Below, in pieces: positions 43,918 through 54,767 of a DNA stretch of 64,000 bases. The translations under genes and the position numbers were made by a program. Source of the DNA: Trichobilharzia regenti (Eukaryota > Platyhelminthes > Trematoda > Strigeidida > Schistosomatidae); NCBI GenBank assembly GCA_944472135.2, contig OX235262.1, positions 69,626,887-69,690,886 of the forward strand, given 5' to 3'. Position 1 is the stretch's first letter. Each line of letters opens with the position of its first letter. The notes beneath the pieces are model-generated. The model saw nothing but the letters and a program-made list of their open reading frames with translations. It was not told the origin of the DNA and ran no database searches.

Positions 43918-44590
43918 GTGATGATTTGGCAAACTTTTTAGCTGAATAGCGGGAATGACACATTCTGTATATCTCTTCTTTCAGTTGACAACAACACAAC
44001 CTTTCGCTACCTTGAAATATAAACTCACTTAGTTGTTGCTGAGTCTTCCTACTACTCTCCGCAACTGCTCATGTGTCAATATTAATTATTTGATGCTTAC
44101 TCTGGAATTTGCCGGAACCCCCTCATCCTCATACAAAGTGTAATCAATCAAACACCATTTTGGCGAATTATAGTTACGATATTCAAACAGTATATTACAA
44201 CTGTTAAGGTAAATACGTTATATGAAGTTACAGTTACTTACAATTACATCCGAATTCGAATTCCACAACTTAAATTATATAATCCAGCGGCACGGCAAAT
44301 AGGTAGGCTTCGATGATATTTTTTACCCGACTGCAGACGTTGCTAAAACGGTGGTTGAGTACACTTTGTATGATGAGATGACGGTTCCTGCAAATTCTAA
44401 AGTAGGCACCAAAGAATTAGTATTGACACACGAGCAGTTGTGGAGAGTAGTAGGAAGACGCAGCAACAACTAAGTGAGTTTATATTTCAAAGTAGCGAAA
44501 AGTTGTGTTGTTGTCAATTAAAAGAAAAGAGATATACAGCATGTGTCATTTCCACTATTCGACTGAAAAGTGTGCCGAGTCATCACCCTT
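43918..44590. mobile_element. Foldback element with about 170-bp inverted arms
   Basis: Left arm about 43918-44090 (GACACATTCTGTATATCTC ... GTTGACAACAACACAAC ... AAACTCACTTAGTTGTTGC ... CTACTACTCTCC) and right arm about 44415-44590 (its reverse complement, for example GGAGAGTAGTAGGAAGACG). The spacer is about 320 bases and has no coding sequence. The arms differ by scattered substitutions. No clear target duplication. Confidence 0.85.
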
Positions 44591-45240
44591 AGATCTATAA
44601 ATCCCGTTTTTTATGGTGTAACTTTCCTTATTACGACTAAAAATCAACCAATGTTCTACAAATTATACAACTATTAAGCCAAAATCAGAGCACTGTTGAA
44701 GCAATACCTCCCTTTATTTCAAGACACATTTTGCATTATTTAACTACTGCTTTCCGACTTTAATAATTATTTAGGCAGTACTTTCCTTATTTGACAACTA
44801 GCTAGCATATTCCGATAATATTACTCCTGCTATTTTCCCAAAATCTCTTCATTTAAACCTTTATTTAACTATTCGCCGAATTTTGTCCGACAGGATTTAG
44901 CCAACTAATAAGCAAACTAACCGCATACAATTGGACATCAGCTAACCAATCTTACCACTAACTATTAAACATGCCTTTATGCGTAAAAAAATGGTTTCTG
45001 GCGTTGTTTAGGTAGAATAAACCACTTTCTATGCATAATTTTATTCCGAGGGGCCAATTATGCGATTGGTTGTAGGCTATCGTCCAAGAGTTCCGAAAAT
45101 ATTCTTTGCAGTTACTAATGCATTATATATAACCAAATTGAGAAATTATTATTCCTTTAGAATAGCAGAAGTTAGAACGATATTCACATTTCCTTCACTC
45201 ACAACACTAGATTATAATACAATAACATCAAAGCAGTAAA
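44591..45240. other. No gene; possible promoter
   Basis: AT-rich. A TATATATAA stretch at about 45124 lies 117 bases before the ATG at 45241 and could be a TATA box for the frame below. Confidence 0.35.
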
Positions 45241-45700
45241 ATGTCAGTAGATAAGCTTTTTTTATCATTTTTAGAAAGAAGTGCCGGTGTCAATCTACTG
45301 GAACAAGAGGAGGACCTTTTAGCTTTGTACCGGCTTACTTCAACCTTTGCTAAGTCAGAATATACACCTCTCAGGACCCCCCCTTCGTGTTCTTCCTTCT
45401 TCGTGAGCGACTGTTGCTATTGTACGTCACAAATGGGTGTTGGAAGTGGGATGTTTCGCACACAACATGGAAACATCATCCCATTATGATCTTCCCACGC
45501 TGTTTCCTGAGAGTTGCGCATCCACCCTACAAAGTGTTCCCGAGCTTTCCCGTCCACCAACGCTGCAATTATCATCGGATTACTCACGCAAGAAGAAACC
45601 AATGTCATCGTTTATGACAAGCCCAACTAAAACGTCCCAAACTTGTTCTAGTAGGTTTACGCCAGAGTTGAAAAAAGCTTATTCAGCGACATTATGCTGA
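45241..45700 (+). pseudogene. Short coding remnant, probably LTR-retroelement ORF start
   Basis: An ATG frame (45241-45489) begins MSVDKLFLSFLERSAGVNLL and continues EQEEDLLALYR. Near a C-run (45378-45384) it appears to shift. A second open frame (45437-45700) gives METSSHYDLPTLFPESCAS, then RKKKPMSSFM and a stop. The N-terminal pattern LSFLERSAGVNLLEQE is shared with sequence inside the LTRs at 45770, 47500, 47760, 52020 and 57840 (FSLLAGRYPGVNCLDQE). I do not recognise the protein; its setting among Gypsy LTRs suggests the start of a retroelement Gag-like frame. It could also be a small host gene captured by, or related to, those elements. Confidence 0.45.
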
Positions 45701-45739
45701 TTTCCATCTATTCACAATACTTTATTATATACAAAGCCT

Positions 45740-46033
45740 ATATTATAAACACTAATAAATGTTTTATTTTCTTTATTTGCAGCTAGATACTCTGGAGTCA
45801 ATTATCTGGACCAGGAGATTCAAGAATTGCAGAACCTAATGAAGACCAGTAAAACTGTCAGACTCTAGGAGTGGACTCCCGCCCTTTTTAAAAGTCAATT
45901 TTGTGGAATAAACGTTCGCCCTTTTTCATTACCTGTGTGTCTGCTGCATTGCTTCTTACAAATCCGTGTCGCAGGCCTTCAAAATTCAGTTCAAATATGA
46001 AATCGGACTCATTCGAACCTGTTGCAATATTCT
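45740..46033 (+). mobile_element. Gypsy-type LTR (family A), plus strand
   Basis: CTAGATACTCTGGAGTC, AATTTTGTGGAATAAACG (polyadenylation signal), CTGCATTGCTTCTTACA, then shared internal sequence to about 46030. A long inverted copy lies at 47281-47584. Encodes MFYFSLFAARYSGVNYLDQE in frame with a stop at 45867. Confidence 0.7.
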
Positions 46034-47095
46034 CCACCCAGAAGGCCAACAGATATCCTTCATCCACAGAACACACTCTCCCTATGCGAGGGATGCCGCC
46101 TTTAGACATCAACAGAGACTATGAGTTGTGGAAATTCCGCATGGAATCTATCCTCACGGGTCATCTCCACAAGCTCAGTATTCTCAAATCATGTTAGCGT
46201 TGAGTGATGTTCAGTTACTTCGTGCAATCACTGTGGGATTCTCTCCGTCCAAGACGCTCAACAATAACTGGTGCATCTATCCTAGATGAATGCTTTGCAA
46301 AACCTTTTAGTGCCTCCACATACATGCATACCTTCCTAAGCCGCTTTCAAAAACCAGATGAAACAGGTGTTGACTACCTCCATCATCTTCGCGAGATGAT
46401 CGCGTCTTACGCATTTCCTAACCTTCCTAATCCGAGCCGTGATGAGGTTATTCGTACCCGGTTTGCACAAGGCCTCTCTCTTATTGTACGAGCTCAAGTG
46501 CCAGCTACTACACCAACCAGCCAAATCTATATCAGAAGCTCTCGAGGTAGTCAAGAGATTCGAGGGTATGGAGCACATTCTTTCATCAACTGCCAGTACG
46601 TCCTGTTATGCACTAGGGACCACTTGGCGAAGAACACCCGTCCCAGCTCCCCGACAACGCTGCCCTGACATTCCATCACAACCCAACCTACAACGCCATC
46701 TGCGAGTCCTCCCAAACGAAATAGTAACCCCGGCAAATGTTATTATTGTTGTCGGTTCGGTCGAAGAGCGTGGAAATGTGGTCATAATAAAAACCTCCAG
46801 GTGAGCCACCTCTTAATGTGCCTTGATTCAGTCAATGTTTGAAATATCCACTTATCCTTGAGGGTAAAATTCATGGTGTAGACGTGGCTTTTCTGGTTGA
46901 CACCGGGGCATCGTCCTCTGTTGTCCGCACAATTTCTTCAACGATCGGAAGCCAACCCTAAACGTCTCACCAGTCAACTGCAGTTAGTTACCGTCAACGG
47001 GATTGTATTAATTCGACACCTGCAGACACGACAACGGCAGTTTTTCGTCAATCTTCAGGACGAATTTCGACTTGCCAATAGCCAGAGCCAGCTCT
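46034..47095 (+). mobile_element. Ty3/Gypsy gag-protease remnant
   Basis: Gag scraps over several frames (DINRDYELWKFRMESILTGH, STYMHTFLSRFQKPDETGVD, LHHLREMIASYAFPNLPN, AKSISEALEVVKRFEGMEH). A zinc-knuckle-like KCYYCCRFGRRAWKCGHNKN lies near 46735-46790, and an aspartic protease start VAFLVDTGASSSVV near 46880-46925. Stops and shifts separate the parts; RT and integrase are absent. Gag and protease would normally form one polyprotein of an LTR retrotransposon. Confidence 0.78.
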
Positions 47096-47280
47096 AAAGT
47101 GGAGAACCACTCAGCCCCACCGAAAGCCTTCAGTATGATGAATATGCTAGGTATCTTGTTGTGTGATTACATTAAGACGACGATATTATACGCACAGCCG
47201 GAGACAGCCATTTTCTCCTTCACAAGGACGATAGGAGATGCCCGCGGTGAAGTAGGCGGTTTATTCACTTTCTTTTGTAA

Positions 47281-47584
47281 CATTGCAGCAGGTTCGAATG
47301 AGTCCGATTTCATATTTGAACTGAATTTTGAAGGCCTGCGACACGGATTTGTAAGAAGCAATGCAGCAGACACACAGGTAATGAAAAAGGGCGAACGTTT
47401 ATTCCACAAAATTGACTTTTAAAAAGGGCGGGAGTCCACTCCTAGAGTCTGACAGTTTTACTGGTCTTCATTAGGTTCTGCAATTCTTGAATCTCCTGGT
47501 CCAGATAATTGACTCCAGAGTATCTAGCTGCAAATAAAGAAAATAAAACACTGATTTGTGTTTACAATATAGGTTTTGTTCACA
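47281..47584 (-). mobile_element. Gypsy-type LTR (family A), minus strand
   Basis: Reverse complement of the copy at 45740-46033 with few differences over about 270 bases. The LTR proper probably runs 47350-47584 (minus: TGTGAAC ... TTCTTACA). Confidence 0.75.
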
Positions 47585-47593
47585 TTAAAGCAC

Positions 47594-47855
47594 TGTAACA
47601 GGCAAACCGGCAGGAACACAGGTAATGAAAGCAGAACACGAGCTGTGCAGGAGAGCTTTTATTCCACAAAATTGACTTTCATAATGTGCGGGAGTACAGT
47701 TTTAGAGTATAATAGTTTTACTAGTCTTTCCAAATGTTTAGGTCCTCCGATTTGTGTATCTCCTGGTTCAGACAGTTGACTCCCGGGTATCTTCCTGCAA
47801 GTAGAGAAAATAAAACCTTGATTAGTGTTATAATATAGGTTTTGTTTTGATTACA
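47594..47855 (-). mobile_element. Gypsy-type LTR (family B), 262 bp
   Basis: Minus strand TGTAATC ... CTGTTACA. Contains AGGTTTTATTTTCTCTACTTGC, the GRYPGVNCLNQE coding word and GTGGAATAAAAGC (polyadenylation signal). Directly upstream (47856-47880) is a purine-rich GAGGAAGGTGGCAG that fits a polypurine tract. Copies: 57672-57924 and a fragment at 51996-52090. Confidence 0.82.
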
Positions 47856-48210
47856 CTGCCACCTTCCTCTGGAGGCAATGTCCTCAGTGCCCAAGGGTTG
47901 AACTGCAGGGTAGCCTGCACCTCCAACAACTTGGACTTCATATTGACAGGTGGCGGGTGGCAGTTGGTGGTTCGTCGGGGAGAGAATGATTATTGGAGGT
48001 AAAGATGCGATGCGGCTTGAGTTGGTTGTAGTGGGCAGGGATAATATCAGCATTCGGTTGCTGGATGTTTTTCAGGAAGTAAGTTGTGGGCGGACATGTC
48101 CGCACAGTCTCAAAGAGGTAGAATTTTGAGCTTGGTCCCGGGGGAACGGTGAAGCCGAACATGATCACCGACGGAGTATGTTGGACGACGAGCGAGACGA
48201 TCACACACAT
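47856..48210 (-). mobile_element. Gypsy integrase C-terminal end
   Basis: Minus frame 47938-48210: VQHTPSVIMFGFTVPPGP, LFETVRTCPPTTYFL, IIPAHYNQLKPHRIF. HYNQLKP is the usual motif near the end of Ty3/Gypsy integrases, and the polypurine tract and LTR follow. The rest of the element is missing. Confidence 0.75.
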
Positions 48211-48239
48211 TCTTCTAATGATAGCAGGATGACTTTTGT

Positions 48240-50691
48240 TGCGAGCGCGCTAGATTATAGGCAACTGCCAAACGCCCGACCGATAGCTGCTACCTTGGCG
48301 TGGTGGCCGGGCTTGCACATTGCAATGACCCAACAAGCTACACAGGCTGGAAAAAATGTTCCTGCAGGTCCTACCATGCGAGGATAGCGATTAGACTAAA
48401 AGCAGTTGCCGGCATCGTGTAAGAATCTTTTAAAGCCATGTCACCAACTTCATATAGGGACATTTAACGTCAGGACCCTCTGCCAAATCGGATTACAGGC
48501 ATCACTAGCAAGGACTCTGGAATCTCGAGCCATGGATGTATGTTGTGTTTCGGAGACACGCATACAAGACCCGAGTGTGGTCATTCACTTAACCTCACCC
48601 GGTCAACAAGGTGAATCTGCAAAATGCACTTTAAGAATGTCAGGAGACCCCTCAGCTAGCTCGGTGTAGGGGTAGCACTGAGTGTAAGGGCGGAAAAATC
48701 ACTTCTCGACTGGATCCCAGTAGATAGTCGTAGGTGTGCGGTCCATCTAAATGGGTCCGTTAAAAGAAGGAAAGACGGGGCTACCCGTCTTAGCCTTTTC
48801 GTAGTCTCCTGTCCGCTTACGCCCCAACAGACTACAGCTTGGATGAACTAAAGGATGACTTCTACCTGAAAGTGTCCGCAAAATATGCTGCAAAAAGCAA
48901 AACGTTCAGAATAGTTGTTTCAGCAGGCGACTTCAATGCCCAAATGGGGAAGTTGTGCCGGACTGAGAAGTAAATAGGTGGTAGGTATGGAGTTCCCCGC
49001 CGACGAACCGAAAACGGTGATCGCCTTCTACAGTTTTGCTCAGATAATCATCTGTTCCTAGTCAGCACTAACTTCAGGCACAAAGAGAGATATTGTGTAA
49101 CCTGGCGACCTCCATCACCAAATCAACGCTGCACTCAGATAGATCACATTGCAATGGGGTATCGTTGGCGAGGGTCAGTAGAAGACTGTCGCGTAGACTC
49201 TGATCACGCACGCTCTGGTTCGCGCACGTTTATGCTTACGACTAAATGGACATAAGAAATTGATGGCAGCGACGTAACAGTTACGTCTCCAACTAGATCG
49301 ATCGAGACACTGATTCCTTATTTAAGAAAGAAATAGCGAAACTAGTGTCTGAGGTCGAAAGCATGACTTCCCCTGAGGTAGCCTGGCACAACATACAGTT
49401 AGCTGTAGACACGGCTGTAAAGGCTGTTAATGACATTAAACCAAAAGTTAGTAAGAGCCATTGGATCTCCAACGCCTCATCCGAAATGACTGACGCAAGA
49501 AGACTGATTCCGATGAGCTCCGATTATGATGCGGAGCAAAAGCTACTCAAACGAAAACTAACAAGAAATCATCGCAACGACCGTGAACTGTGGTGGGTGA
49601 CAAAAGCGAAAGAGAAGGAAAAGGCATCGGCGATTGGCAACACCAGACAACTATTTAGGCTTGACAGGGAAACAGGTGGTAAAAGGCAAATGATAGGTGA
49701 GACAATCTCCGAGAAAAATTGCGCCATAATTAGCTCCCAGGATAGACTACTGGAACGCTGGAAAGAACACTATGAGGAGTTTAATTGGCCTACAGCCACA
49801 CTCAACTTATCGAACATCCAACATCTCCCTGAGTGGGATATTAACACAGGTCTGAAACAAGGCAAAGCAGCAGGACCTGATGGAATGACTCCAGAGGTAT
49901 TTAAGTGTGGTGGAGACAGTTTACTGACTGCATTAACTGAGGTTCTAAGCAGCATATGGGAATCAGAAGAAGTCCCATCGGGTTGGTGTAAGTCACTGAT
50001 TATCCCCATATACAAGAAGGGAGACAAGTCTTCCTGTGATAATCACAGAGGGATTAGCTTGACCAATATAGTATCTAAAGTCCTAGGCTCAATAATCATG
50101 CGTAGACTAAGTGGTGCTCGGGTGGAACAAACACGAAAGAGCCAGGTAGGCTTTAGCATAGGAAGAGGGTGTATTGATCATATCTTCACCCTCCGACAGA
50201 TTCTAGAACATAGGCATTCCTACCGGCGTCCAACAATCATTATATTCCTTGACCTAAAGGCGGAATTCGATTCTATCGACCGAGAGGTTCTCTGGAGATG
50301 CTTAGTTGTAAAGGGAATGCCGGAAAATACATTGCACTGATTAAGGCACTCTATCCGTACTCATACAGCCAGGTGAGGGCATACGGCGAGTTGTCACCTG
50401 AAGGGGTGACGACTAGTGGTGTCCGTCAAGGATACCAGCCCATTATCCCCATTTCTATTCAATTTCATCATAGATGTACTCATGGACTTAACCCTAACTC
50501 ACTTCAGAGACACAGGGATTGACTTGCTACCACGGAATAATCTCGTTGCTTTAGAATATGCAGACGATATAGTCTTTCTAGGCAAGGAGGCTGACAAAAT
50601 GCAGAGTCTTCTGGACAAATTGAGCTGCAATATACGAATGTTTAGCATGCGATTCGCTCGAAAGAGGCTACAGTCAGTTTCTAGGTTATGA
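48240..50691 (+). mobile_element. RTE-like LINE, endonuclease plus RT (family X)
   Basis: AP-type endonuclease from about 48440: LHIGTFNVRTLCQIGLQASL, DVCCVSETRIQDPS, then in other frames VVSAGDFNAQMGKL (about 48917), and CTQIDHIAMGYRWRGSV near 49133. Reverse transcriptase in one 331-codon frame (49345-50340): GLKQGKAAGPDGMTPEVFK, SLIIPIYKKGDKSSCDNHRG, QVGFSIGRGCIDHIF, IIIFLDLKAEFDSIDREVL (motif A). It then shifts to GVRQGYQPIIP and LEYADDIVFLGKEADKMQSL (the Y-ADD palm motif, about 50555). Several frameshifts make it inactive. The RT frame is the least damaged part. It stops at MRFA near 50660; the C-terminal domain follows only as a scrap at 51905. Confidence 0.9.
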
Positions 50692-51904
50692 TGAGTTCCT
50701 GAGTCGGCTAGTTATATGTTTTCGTGAATTCGTTTTCCATTGAATTTTAAGGGTTTTTCTGGATGTTTTGCTCATTTTGCAGTGTGTAGGTCAGTTTTTT
50801 GTCACTGGATGCTACTATTTAGCTTATTTTTAGTCTGGAGTTCCCAGTTATTATGTTGGTAGTCAAGGCTTATGGTAAACCTGCAATCATTGAGCTAATT
50901 AACGTATACTATGCGAATATAGTAACATAGACTATGCTAATAATAGTAACATTAAACTCGCTTACTGTTTGCCATTGTTTGACAGTGAAACTGTGCGCTG
51001 ATTTTTAAGGATGAGTGGCACTAAATCGAACCTACTGGGTTTGCTTATCAACGTTGTTCCAGCCCTCACAGGACATATTAAGCATGGACTAGCGTTACTC
51101 CAGAGCGGAAAGTTTTGATATAGCACGCAGCTGTCTTTTTAAGCACGACCTGGGTCATTTCAGAACATAGTGGGTAAATATGATCTTCAGTTACCATAAA
51201 AAGGTATTACCGAGGAATAGGTTAGAATAAGTTTAGAATTGTTTTAAGCTTGGTGGTGTTGCGGTCTAAGTGATAAATCGTATTAATCACCGTTATTCAG
51301 GATATGCTATGAACCGGAAATCCTCAGCTGAAAAACGTATGAATAAGACACAGATCGGTGCAATTTATAACTGACTCCAAAAGGCTCTCATCACGAAACA
51401 ATCAACCAAAGTATGCTTTAAACTGTCGCTCTCAGCCATTTGAAGGGAAATTTGCTTGATTTATGCTGACCTAGTATGCACAAATCCCACAAGTCATTGA
51501 ATTGACAACTTAAAAAAGTAGGTTAGTTAATACATACATTTATCTACATGTACTAATTAAGGACACATTAAATTTTTAGAAATTGTAGTTAAATTTTATT
51601 CGCCTAGTAATCAAAAATGCATACATCCTATTTTGGACTTAAAATAAATGCATCGAAATTATTGTTGATTTATATTCACTTACTAGACATTCTCATACAT
51701 CTTAATGTACTTTAAACACCACCAATGCATCCAAATAGCGTGTGACTATCACACTACAATAATACCAAAAAAATTAACACGCCATTATAAGGTAAGGTAA
51801 GCCCTAAATCATACTGACTGTAAATTTACGTGTCAAAATAAAAAGATTACCGCTTTAACTTATATTTTAGACCAATAGGAAGCCAGCTAGCCAACAGCCA
51901 ATCA
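50692..51904. other. About 1.2 kb interrupting the LINE
   Basis: AT-rich sequence with no coding match, located between the LINE at MRFA and its C-terminal continuation. Either an inserted non-coding element or flanking DNA brought in by deletion and rearrangement. Confidence 0.45.
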
Positions 51905-51995
51905 AAATCTGCGTATATATATTTTCTCGTTTCGCATATGCCAGTTTACACCGTCTCTGGCGTAGACGTGATATCCGGCTGACTATCGACTGTAT
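51905..51995 (+). mobile_element. LINE C-terminal scrap joined to an LTR fragment
   Basis: FAYASLHRLWRRRDIRLTID parallels FAFVSLRRLWRRRDVRLSTK at about 43280. It runs straight into a family B LTR fragment on the minus strand. Confidence 0.75.
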
Positions 51996-52092
51996 CTCCT
52001 GGTCCAGGCAGTTGACTCCCGGGTGTCTTCCTCCAAGTAGAGAAAATAAAACATTGATTAGCGTTTTAATATGGGTTTTGTTTCTCTTACAG
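51996..52092 (-). mobile_element. Family B LTR fragment
   Basis: Minus: TGTAAGAGAAACAAAACCC ... GTTTTATTTTCTCTACTTGG ... CCCGGGAGTCAACTGCCTGG. Only the 5' hundred bases of the LTR are present. Confidence 0.8.
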
Positions 52093-52626
52093 TACTTTGA
52101 AATAACGGAAACATTTGAATGTCCCTCTTGTTTTCAGTGTTTCAAAGCGCTTCGAATACAACGTCTTGTGTTGAGAAAAACCTCTTCGAACGACAATCAT
52201 GCTGAATATCTATCAGAGTAACGTCTTAAAGTACGGGCTGTTATAAACTATGAAATTCCTTTTGGTCACCGTTAATATTTCTTTTAACTGTGGAAAGTTG
52301 GTGTACTTGTTGTACGAAATTATACTTACGCAGCTGATAGTGACACTGCAAGATAACCAAGGTATTCCTAAGCCTGAATTCCTCCACCAGATTGGTCGAG
52401 GAGATCCATGTTGGGTCAGAAACAATTGCCGGCTACTCTATAGAGCCTATAGCGTTACCCAAAAATTCTTGTCCACACCGTTCATCAGTGAACATCGGAT
52501 GCTGACCCTCACTGATTTAGTCTATTTGTTTAGCTGAAGGCTCCCAGTCAAACGTCCACAGTATTTGGTAGGCTCTCGTGTGACGTTCGTTCGTCAATGC
52601 ACGATAACTAGCCAGCTAAACAATCA
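52093..52626. other. No recognisable gene
   Basis: AT-rich; small open frames without family resemblance. Confidence 0.4.
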
Positions 52627-52802
52627 TCTCGCACGGTGGTTATGACTCTCGCTGACCATGCACATGGTCCAGGGATCGATCCCCTGCCGACGCACACCCG
52701 ATATCTATGGTCGGCCTGCAAAATTTGGGCCGCCAATATCATATGCTGAAAATTCCAAACTTGTACCAAAAATACAGTGTTAAATCAAGCTGTAATCAAA
52801 AA
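52627..52802 (+). mobile_element. Type B SINE
   Basis: Truncated head CACGGTGGTTATGACTCTCG, B box CAGGGATCGATCCCC, tail TGTTAAATCAAGCTGTAATC and an A-run. Confidence 0.85.
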
Positions 52803-52959
52803 ATATTCCGGTGTTTTGCTTTACCTATCCTCTACGCGGAACGAATTCTATAGAAGTTGTGGGGATTAGGTCTTACGTTAGTATACTTTGTACTATCCGT
52901 GAACGTCAATAAGCCCAACATCTCAAGGCTTCTAGACGGGATCCATCACTCACGTATCC

Positions 52960-53330
52960 TCATCTCTGCATGTCTAGAGAGAAAAGGGAAAGATTTTGTT
53001 ATCGTCGATCAAATCATCGTTGCAGCAGGTGCAAAATGGTCCGACATAAAAATGGTTTTTGCCAACCACGCAAACCTAGTTATCATAATCCAGCGAAAGC
53101 TCGACCAACCGATGGTCCTAAATCCCCAAAAACGTCAATGAGTTTTCTCACAACCTGTTAAGTCAAAACATCAGGTATGCGGATATATCTTGATCTTCAG
53201 ATGCATGGTCATGATGCACGTCTTCAGCTAGATACCGCCTCTGATATTAATGATCTATCAGAGAAACATCACAAAGATATTGGGAAAAACACCAATATTT
53301 CACTCAGCAGCAGTACATAACAGAGACAAT
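52960..53330 (+). mobile_element. LTR-retroelement nucleocapsid and protease scrap
   Basis: Frame 52970-53161 encodes RCSRCKMVRHKNGFCQPRK, a perfect C-x2-C-x4-H-x4-C zinc knuckle. About 20 codons on, in another frame, IYLDLQMHGHDARLQLDTAS followed by DINDLSEKHHKDIGK fits the start of a retroviral-type aspartic protease. The catalytic DTG is DTA. Family differs from the CsRn1-like element downstream, whose nucleocapsid is of another pattern. Confidence 0.72.
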
Positions 53331-54767
53331 TCTCTTAATATATGTATCGTGAAAGTTAACTAAAATAAGGACGACAGTTGTAGAAATGAGCCTTGTATTA
53401 TATCCTTCTTGGAAATATCAGTTCCCTCATAGTTGAGTTTCAGTATTAAGTGAATGGAATGCAATCTACAAATTCATGAAATTCACACACTGACGCACTA
53501 TTACTTTTCTAGAATCCTAGTTAATGTCTCCTCAGTAAAGTGAGAAATGGGCACTGTACTTGTGTAAACTAAATAGGCTGTGAACTGCTGCCAATGAAAA
53601 CGACAACAATTCTTGGAATTACCAGTTATAATTTTAGCTCGATCGCTCGTCTTTGCACGACCGAAACCTTATTTAAATAAAGTCATCTAGGTCCTGAGTC
53701 AACAACAACGGCGAACACTGAATGACCGAAAGCTTAGCACAAAAAACACTTGCAAAGTAAGAGACGAGTCCCGGGTGGGAGAAGAGGTTACTGTAAGGTA
53801 TCTATTTTTCAGTTAGCGAAGAACCAGATTAAGAACTACACTTATCATTTGTTGACATTTTGGGGATCATCATTCAATGTTTCGCATTTACTTATGCCTA
53901 GACTGTGTCATTCTGAGTGGCTTTCAGCATGAGATTGCAAAGAAGTCCATACTAAAAAGGACAATCAAGAAGACGCCAACGCGACAAATAAGCATTATGA
54001 CAGCCCACAAACAGTATGACCTGCATATGCCTATTGTGACTGACTAGTCCTTGTGTTAGGGTAAGGTCCCATCACCCAGGGTTGATCTTGAATGACTTTC
54101 GTATTGCATCCATTAACATATAAGTATATATGATATATAGATCGTTTCGTTCGACATGTTCACACTATTTGTTACGTCTTTGTCCCTCCTCACATGACAG
54201 TTCTTTTCAACTGTTACGTTTGCGCAGCTCTATTGTTTTTATAATTGAGAAACAGTACAAAGTTGATGATATGTCATCTGTGGAGTACGTAACAATATGA
54301 TTGTACACTTTTTGTTAATTGTTGAAATTAGAGACATTGCACATGATTTTTATTTAAAAGGATTCATGTTTAAAATGTACATAATCTCCGAATACAATGC
54401 GAAATACACTACACTGCTGGTAGCTTCGCCTTCTCACTGGCCATTACTTCTTACTTGCTCCACTCACACCGTGTTGTATCCTTTGGATTTATCGCAGGAG
54501 TCTATTATCCTTATCCGAAGACAACTCTACAACCGGTCCACAGCATCTACAAGTAGACACAATTCCAACAGTGAACTCTCCCGTGGATTATATTAATAAT
54601 TTGTAGCAGCGGACTTTAACATTATATCCAAGTAACCTTTCTATTAATATAACTCATTACTGCATTTTTTGATAATATATTGTTACTCTATCATCTCGTT
54701 GACTTGGATTTTTATTCGCATATTTGTGATGTTAATGAGCTCTCTTCACAGTCCCCTACAAATTGAT
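53331..54767. other. No gene; probably contains an LTR
   Basis: No coding sequence recognised. A 5' LTR of the following Gypsy element is expected to end near 54760 (CCCCTACA) just before the primer-binding site, but I cannot fix its start. Confidence 0.4.
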
